This document shows positions 8,015-19,439 of a DNA stretch of 32,893 nt, piece by piece. The notes below the pieces were generated by a model that saw only the letters and a program-made list of their open reading frames with translations, was not told where the DNA came from and made no database searches. The position numbers and the translations under genes were made by a program. The first letter of the stretch is position 1, and every line of letters begins with the position of its first letter. This DNA is from Anaerolineae bacterium (GTDB taxonomy: Bacteria > Chloroflexota > Anaerolineae > JAFGEY01), in assembly GCA_016929775.1 (NCBI GenBank), contig JAFGIE010000265.1, positions 1 to 32,893 on the forward strand. Reading direction: 5' to 3'.

Positions 8015-8818
8015 ATGCGCAGTCCTGCCTACGCCGACTACCACGTCCACTCGCACCTCTCCCCGTGCGCCAAGCCAGGTGCCACTGCGCGCGCCATGCT
8101 CCAGCGCGCGGTGGAGAAGGAGATCGCGGCGATCGGCTTTGCCGATCACTTTACGCCCGCGGCTGTCGCGGGATGTCCGTTCTACGACCGCCAGCGGCTG
8201 TGCATCGTGCATGCCCTGCGCGACGAGATCGCTGCAACCGCCGGCGACCTGGAGGTGGATGTCCTCGTCGGGGTGGAAGCCGACTATACGCTGGCAGGGC
8301 GCGACTGCCTGGACGCGGAGACCCTGGCCGCCGTCGACCACGTGATCTGTGCGTCGAGCCACTTTCACCTGCCCGCCTCCCCCCAACCGGCGGACGACTC
8401 GCCGCGCGGACGGGCGGCGCTGATCATGCGCACGGCGCGCGAGGCGCTCTCGGTCCGCGGGATCTCGGTGTGGGCGCATCCCTTTGACTGCAGCCGCATG
8501 CGGCCCCTCGTCCCGATCCTGGACACGGTCGACCAGGACGCGTTTGCGGCGCTGATCGCGCTGGCAAACGCCAACGAGGTCGCGATCGAGGTCAACGGCG
8601 GGCCCGCCCAGCACCCAGACTACCGCCAGGCGACGGCGCCATTCTACGCCTTAGCCCGCGAGATGGGCGCCCGCTTCACGGTCACCGCCGATGCGCACCA
8701 TCCCGATCACCTGGATCGCCTGGATTTGGCCTGGCGCTGGGCGGAAGAGATCGGGATCCGCCCGCGCGACCTGCTCACCGCAGACGAGCTGCGAGAGCGA
8801 CAGAGGAGAAAACGATGA
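8015..8818 (+). CDS. PHP-domain metal-dependent phosphatase (histidinol-phosphatase-like)
   Basis: This 267-aa protein shows the PHP-superfamily metal ligands in order: D8-x-H10-x-H12 (DYHVHSH), FADHF, an acidic VGVEADY, ASSHFH, WAHPFD and the terminal TADAHHPDH. These residues hold a two- or three-metal centre that hydrolyses phosphomonoesters, as in HisK-type histidinol phosphatase. The gene starts 2 nt after the lipoprotein stop and overlaps the next gene by ATGA (8815-8818), so it is coupled to both. No histidine-synthesis gene is nearby. A sugar-phosphate or other phosphoester substrate linked to the transported compound is a better fit to the context than histidinol phosphate, but this is inference. 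Confidence 0.85.
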   Translation: MRSPAYADYHVHSHLSPCAKPGATARAMLQRAVEKEIAAIGFADHFTPAAVAGCPFYDRQRLCIVHALRDEIAATAGDLEVDVLVGVEADYTLAGRDCLDAETLAAVDHVICASSHFHLPASPQPADDSPRGRAALIMRTAREALSVRGISVWAHPFDCSRMRPLVPILDTVDQDAFAALIALANANEVAIEVNGGPAQHPDYRQATAPFYALAREMGARFTVTADAHHPDHLDRLDLAWRWAEEIGIRPRDLLTADELRERQRRKR

Positions 8819-9720
8819 CGCGTTTCAGTGGGGTATGGCCCGCATTGTTCACGCCGCTGACCGAGCACGACGAGCTCAACGTCGGCGTTACCCGGCGGCT
8901 CGTCGATCACCTGATCGAGGCTGAGATCGGGGGCCTATACGTCGGCGGCGGAACGGGAGAGGGTGTCTTGCTTTCGCTGGCGGTACGGATGCAGCTCGCC
9001 GAGGTGGTGATGGAGCAGGTCAATGGTCGCGTGCCCGTCATCGTCCACGTCGGCGCCCTGGCGACCGCAGACGCGGTATCCCTGGCAAAGCACGCCGCCC
9101 AGATCGGCGCCGACGGCGCCGCCGCGATCCCGCCATTCTACTATAGCGTCGGCTTTCGCGCCATCGCCGAGCACTACCAGCTGATCGCGAGCGCGTCCTC
9201 GCTGCCCTTTTTCCTGTACTACATCCCCTCCACCACCGGGGTGACCCTCAGCGCCGAGCAGATGTGGACCCTCTGCCAGATCCCCAACGTGCACGGCTTC
9301 AAGTACAGCGCCTTCGACCTGTACTTGCTCGAGCAAATCCTGTCCCTGGGGGGCGGCGCGCTCAACGTGTTCTGCGGGCCTGACCAGCTCTTCGCTCCCA
9401 TGCTGACGGTGGGCGTCGATGCCGCGATCGGGACAACCTACAACCTGATCCCACACCACTTTGTGCAGATCTATCGCGCTTTCCAAAGCGGCGACATCGC
9501 GAGCGCGCGTGCGCTGCAGTCGCAGGCGAACCGCCTGATCGATCTGTTTGCCCGGCATGGGGGGCTGCCTGCCGCAAAAGAGATGATGCGCATGCTGGGC
9601 TACGACTGCGGCGCATATCGCCGTCCTTTCCGCCCCCTCGACAAAGACGAGAGCGCCGCCCTGCGCGCCGACCTGGACCGGATTGGCTTTTGGGAGATGG
9701 CTCACTACAAGGCGGGGTGA
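8815..9720 (+). CDS. DHDPS/N-acetylneuraminate-lyase family aldolase
   Basis: This 301-aa (beta/alpha)8 class I aldolase has the family signature GGTGEG (residues 45-50), the Tyr-containing FFLYYIPSTTG (Y136), and the Schiff-base Lys163 in HGFKYSAFD. The YYIP form is more like N-acetylneuraminate lyase or 2-keto-3-deoxy-sugar-acid aldolases than like DapA proper. The expected reaction is reversible condensation or cleavage between pyruvate and an aldehyde. The start overlaps the PHP stop (ATGA). The absence of lysine-pathway neighbours and the presence of a sugar-binding lipoprotein and SDR enzymes point to sugar-acid catabolism or modification; the exact substrate is not deducible. Confidence 0.88.
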   Translation: MTRFSGVWPALFTPLTEHDELNVGVTRRLVDHLIEAEIGGLYVGGGTGEGVLLSLAVRMQLAEVVMEQVNGRVPVIVHVGALATADAVSLAKHAAQIGADGAAAIPPFYYSVGFRAIAEHYQLIASASSLPFFLYYIPSTTGVTLSAEQMWTLCQIPNVHGFKYSAFDLYLLEQILSLGGGALNVFCGPDQLFAPMLTVGVDAAIGTTYNLIPHHFVQIYRAFQSGDIASARALQSQANRLIDLFARHGGLPAAKEMMRMLGYDCGAYRRPFRPLDKDESAALRADLDRIGFWEMAHYKAG

Positions 9721-9771
9721 CTGCGCGATGCGGACGCGCATACCTTGTCCGGATCAAAGGAGGTCCACAGC

Positions 9772-10770
9772 ATGGAACCACGCGAGATCGTACGCCGAAC
9801 CGTCGAATACACGGGCCCGGAGCGCGTCGCAAGCTCGATGCCTCCGCCCTACTGGCACGACTTTTCGCACGGCGGGTATCGCCTGCAGGGCTATGCGCCC
9901 CAGTGGGAGGACGTGGGCGGCGGACGACAGGAATACGTCGACGAGTGGGGCAACACCTGGGCGCGGATCGACGCCTACTCCAAGGGAGAGGTCGCGCGCG
10001 GCGCGATCCACGACATCGACGACGTCTATACCGCGCCCCTGCCTGACCTCGCCAACCCCGACAACTATACGATGGCGCGCGAGGTGTTCGCTGACCCCGC
10101 AAATGACCGGTTCCGGATCGGCGGGCTGCCCGGGTTCCCATTCAACATCGCGCGCAAGATGCGGCGCCTCGACCAGTTCCTGATGGACCTGCTCTTAGAG
10201 CAGGACAAGGTCGCCCACCTCCTGAAGCGGATCGAGGACCTGCTCGCTGGCGCGATCGTCCAGTACGCACGCGCCGGCGCAGATGCGGTGATGTTCCCCG
10301 AGGACTGGGGCACGCAGAAGGGGCTGATGATCCGTCCCGATCTGTGGCGCAAGGTGTTCAAGCCCGGCTTTGTGCGGCTCTGCTCGGTCGCGCACGCCGA
10401 AGGGGTCAAGGTCTTTATGCACTCCTGCGGCAAGACCACGGTGATCATCCCCGATCTGATCGAAGCCGGGATCGATCTCCTCCAGTTCGATCAGCCGCGG
10501 CTGCACGGGCTGGACAACCTGGCGCGCTACCACGGGCAGATCACGTTCTGGTGTCCGGTCGACATCCAGACCACGCTGCAGACGGGGGACGCCGCTGCGA
10601 TCGAAGCGGATGCGCGCGAGATGATCGAAGAGCTCGGCGGGCCCGAGGGCGGGTTCATCGCCGGATACTATAGCGGGAACGAGGCGATCGGGCTCGATCC
10701 CAAGTGGCAGGACATTGCCTGCCGGGCCTTCACACGCTACGGCGACTATCGCGAGCGCGTCTCGGCATAG
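9772..10770 (+). CDS. Uroporphyrinogen decarboxylase-fold protein (MtaA/CmuA-like)
   Basis: This 332-aa protein has the UroD (URO-D) fold in the divergent form found in MtaA/CmuA methyltransferases and uncharacterised relatives. Visible elements are an N-terminal MEPREIVRRTVEYTGPERV typical of the group, AGADAVMFPEDWG, FMHSCGKT with H217 and C219 as candidate metal ligands, and LLQFDQP. True UroD arginine motifs at the N-terminus are absent, and no haem gene is nearby, so a haem role is unlikely. ATG 9772 is preceded by AAAGGAGG, which excludes an in-frame start at 9745. Relatives of this type often lie in carbohydrate-related clusters of Chloroflexota and Firmicutes without an assigned reaction. 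Function is unknown. Confidence 0.83.
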   Translation: MEPREIVRRTVEYTGPERVASSMPPPYWHDFSHGGYRLQGYAPQWEDVGGGRQEYVDEWGNTWARIDAYSKGEVARGAIHDIDDVYTAPLPDLANPDNYTMAREVFADPANDRFRIGGLPGFPFNIARKMRRLDQFLMDLLLEQDKVAHLLKRIEDLLAGAIVQYARAGADAVMFPEDWGTQKGLMIRPDLWRKVFKPGFVRLCSVAHAEGVKVFMHSCGKTTVIIPDLIEAGIDLLQFDQPRLHGLDNLARYHGQITFWCPVDIQTTLQTGDAAAIEADAREMIEELGGPEGGFIAGYYSGNEAIGLDPKWQDIACRAFTRYGDYRERVSA

Positions 10771-10957
10771 CCAGGACGCACCGAACGGCGCCGCTACCCT
10801 CGCCCACCTGCCGACGGACCTCGACTGCCTGCGCGCCCGGTGAGGGCCCACCTCGCGGCTTGAGCGCATCGGCAGGCTGTCCGCAGCGTCGAACGAGCAG
10901 CGCGCACGACGGATAGGGTGTGAGGCTTGCCCAGCACGACGTGGTGAGGAGACAAAG

Positions 10958-11818
10958 GTGGAGATCAAGAGAGCCGTGATCACGGCGGCGGGGCGCAACC
11001 AGCGCACGTTGCCCGTGCAGACCCTGATCGACCGCGACGGCACGGAGAAATCGGTGCTCTGCATCCTCGTCGAAGAGGCGCTGAGCGCGGGCGTCGACGA
11101 GGTCGCCGTGATCGTCGCCCCGGGCGACGCCGATGCCTTTGCCGAGGTGGTCGGCGACTATGCCGGACGGGTGACCTTTATCACCCAAGAGCGACCGCTG
11201 GGCTATGGGCACGCCGTCTACTGCGCGCGCACCTTCTGCGCCGGGCAGCCCTTCCTGCACCTGGTCGGCGATCACCTCTACGTCAGCCAGGACGAGGAGA
11301 GCTGCGCCCACCGGTTGGTCCGGATGGCGCAGGTCCAAGAGTGCGCCATTTCGACGGTCCAGGCAACGCGTGAGAGCCTGCTGCCCTTTTACGGCACGAT
11401 CGGCGGGCGGCGGGTGGCGGGACGCCGTGACCTGTACGCGATCGAGACGGTGGTCGAAAAGCCTACGCCGACGGAGGCCGAACTGCGACTGATCGTGCCA
11501 GGTCTGCGCGCCGGGCACTACCTCTGCTTCTTTGGGATGCATGTTCTCACGCCGACGATCATGGACATCCTGGGCGAGCAGGTCGCGGCGCGCGGCGAAC
11601 AAGGCGGCGTCGAGCTGTCCAACGCGCTTGCCGTCCTGGCGGCGCGCGAAAAGTACCTGGCGATGGAGGATCATGCCCGGCGCTACGACGTCGGGGTACG
11701 GTATGGCTTGCTCATCGCACAGCTCGCCCTCGCCCTGAGCGGTCAGGATCGCGAACTGCTGCTCACGCGCCTGCTGGAGCTGCTCGCCCACCGCGAGATG
11801 GACGCGGCGGGGAGGTGA
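10958..11818 (+). CDS. GalU-like nucleotidyltransferase with altered nucleotide loop
   Basis: This 286-aa protein follows the GalU (UTP-glucose-1-phosphate uridylyltransferase) layout: N-terminal VITAAG, a Rossmann-like helix [15 protein letters not shown], the [14 protein letters not shown] motif, LVGDHLY (about residues 101-107) in place of the usual D-D aspartate motif, VVEKP, and a late GxHVLTP segment. An oddity is that the canonical GxGTRxxP loop reads GRNQRTLPV (12-20) and the following PKE lysine motif is lost, so catalysis may be impaired or specificity changed. It starts at GTG 10958 after GAGGAGA and ends 2 nt before the next start. That neighbour carries a full UDPGP domain, so this could be a regulatory or divergent partner subunit. 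Confidence 0.83.
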   Translation: MEIKRAVITAAGRNQRTLPVQTLIDRDGTEKSVLCILVEEALSAGVDEVAVIVAPGDADAFAEVVGDYAGRVTFITQERPLGYGHAVYCARTFCAGQPFLHLVGDHLYVSQDEESCAHRLVRMAQVQECAISTVQATRESLLPFYGTIGGRRVAGRRDLYAIETVVEKPTPTEAELRLIVPGLRAGHYLCFFGMHVLTPTIMDILGEQVAARGEQGGVELSNALAVLAAREKYLAMEDHARRYDVGVRYGLLIAQLALALSGQDRELLLTRLLELLAHREMDAAGR

Positions 11819-11820
11819 GG

Positions 11821-15159
<3,339 letters not shown>

Positions 15160-15193
15160 CGCCCCACCACATCCAGCTGGGAGGACAACGATC

Positions 15194-15943
15194 ATGGATC
15201 TGCAAGACAAGGTCGCAGTGGTAACCGGCGGCACCAAGGGGATCGGGGCGGCAACGGCGATCGCCCTCGCCCGCGCCGGGGCAGACGTAGCGATCGTGGG
15301 CCGACACGCCGATGACGAGGCCCTGGCGACCCGCGCGGCGATCGAGGCTGCAGGGCGGCGCGGCATCCTGCTCCAGTATGACATCTCGGATCCGGCGTCG
15401 TGCGCCGCCTGCATCGCGGACACGGTCGCCCAACTGGGCACGGTGGACGTCCTGGTCCACTCGGCAGGCGGCGGCGCGCCGAGCGCGATCCTCGACTGCA
15501 CCCCGGAGGAGTGGCACTATGCCTTTGACGTCCACGTGCACGCCTCCTACTACCTGTGCCGGGCAGTGGCGCCGATCCTGATCGAGAAGCGAGAGGGGGC
15601 GATCGTCCTCGTCTCCTCCGTCGCCGGGATCCGCGGGGTCAAATTCGCGCTCGCCTACGGCACGGTCAAGGGCGCCGTGGCCCAGTTCACGCGCATGTTG
15701 GCTTACCAGCTCGCCGATCACAACGTCCGCGTCAACTGTGTCGCGCCGGGCATCATCCGCACCGCCTTCCACGCCGGGATGAGCGCCGAGGCCTACCAGC
15801 ACAACGTCGACAACCGCATCCCGCTTCACCGCGAAGGCACAGCGGCGCAGGTGGCGGAAGGTATCCTGGCATTGGTGTGCAACGACTATGTCACGGGCGA
15901 GATGCTGGTGATCGACGGTGGCTTGACGAGCCGCATCGCCTGA
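15194..15943 (+). CDS. Classical short-chain dehydrogenase/reductase (SDR)
   Basis: This 249-aa Rossmann-fold oxidoreductase has TGGTKGIG (11-18) for NAD(P) binding, HSAGG (90-94) in place of the usual NNAG, the catalytic serines LVSS (142-143), and YGTVK (Y156, K160). The typical C-terminal PGxIxT segment and the ending GEMLVIDGG are present, which favour the FabG-like or sugar-alcohol dehydrogenase branch. ATG 15194 follows GGGAGGA. It is 34 nt downstream of the kinase-pyrophosphorylase fusion. In this context it may oxidise or reduce the sugar handled by the locus (inference). Confidence 0.92.
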   Translation: MDLQDKVAVVTGGTKGIGAATAIALARAGADVAIVGRHADDEALATRAAIEAAGRRGILLQYDISDPASCAACIADTVAQLGTVDVLVHSAGGGAPSAILDCTPEEWHYAFDVHVHASYYLCRAVAPILIEKREGAIVLVSSVAGIRGVKFALAYGTVKGAVAQFTRMLAYQLADHNVRVNCVAPGIIRTAFHAGMSAEAYQHNVDNRIPLHREGTAAQVAEGILALVCNDYVTGEMLVIDGGLTSRIA

Positions 15944-15978
15944 CCGCCGGCGCAGGAACCGCACGGAAGGAGAACCGC

Positions 15979-16968
15979 ATGCGAACCTTGATCATCGGGG
16001 GGACGGGCAGCTTTTCCGGTAGGATCACCGAGTGCGCCGTCGCACACGGGCACGAGGTCGCGATCTATAACCGCGGGCGGCGCGCTGTGCCGGGCAGCGG
16101 CGCGGTGACCGTGATCGAGGGTGACCGGGACGACCTCGGCGCACGCGCCGACCCGATCGCCGCCTTTGCCCCCGAGGCGGTGATCGACGCGATCTGCTTC
16201 CGCCCCGAGCAGGCGCGCGACCTGGTCGCCCACCTGGGGCACGTCCAGCGCCTGATCTTGATCAGCACGGTCGACGTGTACGGCGAAGAGATCGGCGCTG
16301 CGCCGGTGGACGAGACGCGCACGCCGACGCCGGTCAGCGCGTACGGGATCGGCAAACTGGCGTGCGAACGGGTCGTGTTCGATGCCCTGGGCGCGCGCGC
16401 CACAGCCTTCCGACCCAGCCACATCCTCGGACGCGGCTTCCTGACGACGAGCCTGTGGAGCCGCAGCGCGACCCTCGTCGACCGGATCCGCACGGGGCGC
16501 GCGGTGCCCGCCATCGACGGCGGACGAAACCTGATGACCCCGGTCTATGCCGGCGACGCCGCCGAGTGGGTGGTGCGCGCCCTCACGGCGCCTGCCGCCG
16601 CGGGCGAGGTGTTCAACGCCGTCGGGCCCGAGATCATCTGCCAGGCGCGCTACTATGAGGCGATCGCCGCCGCGCTCGGTGCGCCACTGCACCTAGCCGC
16701 CGTGCCCTCGCACGTCTTCCGGCGGCAGTTCGACCGCCCGCCACAGTTCAACTGGCACCGCCCCTACTCTTGCCGCAAGGCCGTTGATCGGCTGGGCTAC
16801 GCGCCCCGCTTTACGCCGGAAGCCATGATCGCCGAGACAGTCGACCACATGCTCGCCCACGGACTGGTCGGCGATGCGTCCGCCGATCCGTTCGACGACC
16901 GCCTGGTCGCGCTGCTCCTGCGCCACGAGGCCGAGCTGGAGGCGCTGCTGGCAGAGAAGGCAGGCTAG
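15979..16968 (+). CDS. NAD-dependent epimerase/dehydratase (extended SDR)
   Basis: This 329-aa extended SDR has the nucleotide motif GGTGSFSGR (7-15), a following basic residue pattern (YNRGRR), ISTVDVYG with the catalytic Ser/Thr, and YGIGK (Y122, K126). These enzymes epimerise, dehydrate or reduce nucleotide sugars. The motif GGTGSFSGR and the RPSHILGRG region are closer to the CSP41/isoflavone-reductase-like atypical SDRs than to GalE itself. ATG 15979 follows AAGGAGA. It closes the plus-strand run; a convergent gene ends 39 nt further on. A UDP-sugar made by the upstream fusion is an attractive but unproven substrate. Confidence 0.88.
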   Translation: MRTLIIGGTGSFSGRITECAVAHGHEVAIYNRGRRAVPGSGAVTVIEGDRDDLGARADPIAAFAPEAVIDAICFRPEQARDLVAHLGHVQRLILISTVDVYGEEIGAAPVDETRTPTPVSAYGIGKLACERVVFDALGARATAFRPSHILGRGFLTTSLWSRSATLVDRIRTGRAVPAIDGGRNLMTPVYAGDAAEWVVRALTAPAAAGEVFNAVGPEIICQARYYEAIAAALGAPLHLAAVPSHVFRRQFDRPPQFNWHRPYSCRKAVDRLGYAPRFTPEAMIAETVDHMLAHGLVGDASADPFDDRLVALLLRHEAELEALLAEKAG

Positions 16969-17007
16969 CCGCTCAACCATCGTCCCAGGCGCAGCGGCGA
17001 GGGCAGC

Positions 17008-18630
17008 TCACGCCTGTGCCCGGCGCTCCAGGACGCGTACCCATCCCTGCCCACCGTCGACCTGCACCTTGTCGCCGGTATGCAGCGCCATCGTCGCGTT
17101 GCCGCAGCCGACAACAGCCGGGATCCCCAGTTCGCGGGCGACGATCGCGGCGTGCGAGAGGGGCGCACCGACGTCTGTCACGATCGCTGCCGCACGCGTA
17201 AAGAGCAGTGTCCAGCCAATGTTGGTCGTCGCGGTGACCAACACCTCTCCGGGGCGGAGCTGATCGCCCTCCTCTGGGCTGTCGATGCGCCGCACGAACC
17301 CCTCGACGATGCCGGCGGCTCCCGCAAAGCCAGTGACCTCGCCGGCGCCCCGCGCAGACGCGGTCTCTGCGGCAGCGCGCGCCGCACGCGCGTCATACAC
17401 GTCGCTGCGCCGGTGGGGGTCAGCAGCCCACGCGAACGGATCGAACTGCCCGCGGATGATCGCCGGGTAGGCCGGCAAGGCGCTGTAGCGAGCGTGCATC
17501 TCCCGTCGCGCCGGGATGCGCCCCAGCGCCCTGTCATCGCCCGCCAGGATGTCGAGCATCTCGTCCAGCAAGAGGTAAAAAACGTCATCCGCAGGGCGGA
17601 GCGCCGCGATCTCGGCGACGCGGAGCGCGAAGGCTCGGATCACCCAGATCACACGCGTCGCCTCAGAACGCGCATCTTCGCGGAGGCGGACGCTTGCCGC
17701 GACCCGCTCGATGCGGCGGCGCACCGGGCGCACGTGGCGCGGGCGGCGCGCCTCGAACCGCCGCCAAGCAGCGTCGAACGCAGCGCGCTGCTCTTGGAGC
17801 AGCATCTCGGCGTCGCCCGGCGAACGGGCCAAGGCTGCCAACTGCCGGTCGAGCCAGGCTGGGTCCTCGGCGGGCCTGGGAAGAGAGAGCTCCATTTCGT
17901 GCGCTCCGCGGTGACCGTAGCGCTGCAGGTAGGTCTCGCCGCTCAGCTCGCCGCGAGCGACCTGCGCAAGGCGCACCAACGGGTCGAGGCTGGCGAGATG
18001 CGCGGCGCCGCTTAGGTTGGAGAGCAGCGCGTTCGCGTCAGCCATGCCCATGAGGTCGACGAGATCGCGCCGCAGACGGGCGATCTCGCCCGATTCCAGC
18101 GCCGCACGCGCCATGCGCCACGCATCCCCAAAGTAGGGGCGCAGAACCCCCCTCCATAGATCTACCAGTTCGCCTGGGGTGCGCGCCTCGCGGATCCGCC
18201 CGTGCATCCTCTCGCACCACGCGGGACAGGCGGCGACGAACGCCTCTATCCTGTCCCTGCTGACACGCAGCGCCTTGCGTACGCGCAGGAGCGAGGGCAG
18301 CATCGTGCGCAAGAGCTGGCACCTTGATAGCGGGAGCAAGGGCACCTCCACGCCGTCCGGGATCCGCCCCCACAGGTCCTCTGAGCGCGCGCGCATGATG
18401 CGCTCGTCGATGCCGAGCATCTGCCCGAACGAGAGGAGGACGCTCAGGTTGATGTAGGGGCGCCCACCGATCACGCCGATCAACGGGTGCCCCGGCACCT
18501 CGAACGGCACAGCCTGGGTATAGATCTTCCACATCGACCAGGTCGCTGGCGTCATCACGTCCGAGATCGCCTCGCAAAAGTTGCTGTTCGTCCACAGGTA
18601 GTCGCCCGCCAGACTATCGTTCCACTCCAT
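17008..18630 (-). CDS. PEP-synthase/rifampicin-phosphotransferase-like swivelling-domain protein lacking ATP-grasp
   Basis: This 540-aa protein corresponds to the middle and C-terminal parts of PEP synthase-like phosphotransferases. The N-terminus (EWNDSLAGDYLWTN, then ISDVMTPATWS) is the linker segment that normally follows an ATP-grasp domain in rifampicin-phosphotransferase-type proteins. The C-terminus is the phosphohistidine swivelling domain (TDVGAPLSHAAIVAREL, with His493 the phospho-acceptor, then GIPAVVG and DGGQGWVRVL). No PPDK/ATP-grasp domain is encoded in the window. The start is supported by AGGAG upstream on the minus strand. It probably forms an operon with the membrane gene 21 nt upstream. 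The substrate is unknown; it may act with an ATP-grasp protein encoded elsewhere. Confidence 0.87.
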   Translation of the reverse strand: MEWNDSLAGDYLWTNSNFCEAISDVMTPATWSMWKIYTQAVPFEVPGHPLIGVIGGRPYINLSVLLSFGQMLGIDERIMRARSEDLWGRIPDGVEVPLLPLSRCQLLRTMLPSLLRVRKALRVSRDRIEAFVAACPAWCERMHGRIREARTPGELVDLWRGVLRPYFGDAWRMARAALESGEIARLRRDLVDLMGMADANALLSNLSGAAHLASLDPLVRLAQVARGELSGETYLQRYGHRGAHEMELSLPRPAEDPAWLDRQLAALARSPGDAEMLLQEQRAAFDAAWRRFEARRPRHVRPVRRRIERVAASVRLREDARSEATRVIWVIRAFALRVAEIAALRPADDVFYLLLDEMLDILAGDDRALGRIPARREMHARYSALPAYPAIIRGQFDPFAWAADPHRRSDVYDARAARAAAETASARGAGEVTGFAGAAGIVEGFVRRIDSPEEGDQLRPGEVLVTATTNIGWTLLFTRAAAIVTDVGAPLSHAAIVARELGIPAVVGCGNATMALHTGDKVQVDGGQGWVRVLERRAQA

Positions 18631-18651
18631 GCCACTGCTCCTGTAGGCGGC

Positions 18652-19179
18652 TCACGCCGCACGGCGAAACCGGAACATCGACAGACCACCCATCGCCAGC
18701 CCGCCCGCCAGGATCGCGATCCACTGCGTCCAGCCCAGGAAACCCGCCTCGAAATGGAACCAGTAGTCTTTGTACCCCGCCAGCCCCTCCGTGCCCGGGA
18801 TGACGATAAAGCCAGGCTGGATGGTGACGAAAATCAGCCAGTCCAAGATCAACAGGTCCCACGTCGCAAAGAAGAGCAAGATCAGGGCGCTGTTGGCAAA
18901 CGCTGCCAGCAAAGAGAGCTCGCCCCCCCGCTCGCGGCGCAGCTTGGCGTTTGACCACAGCACGACCGCGACGGTCAGACCCAAGAAGAGCACGCCGAGG
19001 ACGATCGTCAGCGTGGACGGAACCTCAGACGCCCCCACCGCCGATTGGATGTCGGGCGGATAGTCACTCACCCAGAGCAGGGGATCGACATAGATCGAGC
19101 CGTAGACCAGGACCGAGAGCAGGACGCTGAGGATGGCGCCATCTGTCAGGACACGCTTGACCGACACAGGGCACGCCAT
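18652..19179 (-). CDS. Four-TM membrane protein of unknown function
   Basis: This 175-aa protein has about four transmembrane helices: about residues 12-32, 55-80, 90-117 and 150-167. The loop between the third and fourth carries FIVIPGTEGLAGYKDYWFHFEAGF. I chose the ATG at 19179 over a longer reading because GGGGAGGTGGA lies just upstream on the minus strand. A strong promoter (TTGACA-N16-TATACT) sits about 70 nt upstream. It is probably cotranscribed with the swivelling-domain gene. I do not recognise the family. Confidence 0.8.
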   Translation of the reverse strand: MACPVSVKRVLTDGAILSVLLSVLVYGSIYVDPLLWVSDYPPDIQSAVGASEVPSTLTIVLGVLFLGLTVAVVLWSNAKLRRERGGELSLLAAFANSALILLFFATWDLLILDWLIFVTIQPGFIVIPGTEGLAGYKDYWFHFEAGFLGWTQWIAILAGGLAMGGLSMFRFRRAA

Positions 19180-19251
19180 ATTCCACCTCCCCACCCGATG
19201 CCTTGCGCCGACGAGTGCACCAGGCAACCGAAGGACATGACCCCCTCTGCA

Positions 19252-19279
19252 AGTATATGTCCCCGCCGGTCCCTGTCAA
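19252..19279 (-). promoter_or_regulatory. Minus-strand promoter TTGACA-N16-TATACT
   Basis: Read on the minus strand, a perfect -35 TTGACA (19274-19279) and a -10 TATACT (19252-19257) are 16 nt apart. The element faces the membrane-protein and PEP-domain operon, whose first start codon lies about 70 nt downstream. Confidence 0.78.
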
Positions 19280-19339
19280 GTGCAGGGCTGTTCATCCCAC
19301 CCGTTCACCCCCCGATTTCGACCGTTCGCCGGAAAATCG

Positions 19340-19368
19340 TTGCCTCCCACGTCCCTTTCTGGTACCAT
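19340..19368 (+). promoter_or_regulatory. Promoter TTGCCT-N17-TACCAT, divergent
   Basis: TTGCCT (19340-19345) and TACCAT (19363-19368) are 17 nt apart and lie about 70 nt before the GTG at 19440. It is back-to-back with the minus-strand promoter at 19252-19279, so the 260-nt intergenic stretch is a divergent control region. Confidence 0.55.
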
Positions 19369-19439
19369 AAGACCAGGAACGGACAACCGCGTACACCCGG
19401 CATCGCACGATCCCGGACTATCCGCAAAGGAGCACGAAC

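Noticed and set aside
8815..9720. Assigning the aldolase as DapA of lysine synthesis
   Set aside because: The YYIP motif and the absence of lysine genes favour a sugar-acid or sialate-type lyase.
10807..10876. CCTGCCGA (10807-10814) and TCGGCAGG (10869-10876) as a riboswitch-like leader of the GalU-like gene
   Set aside because: Only an 8-bp stem with a 54-nt loop; I see no known riboswitch signature, and it is too weak to call.
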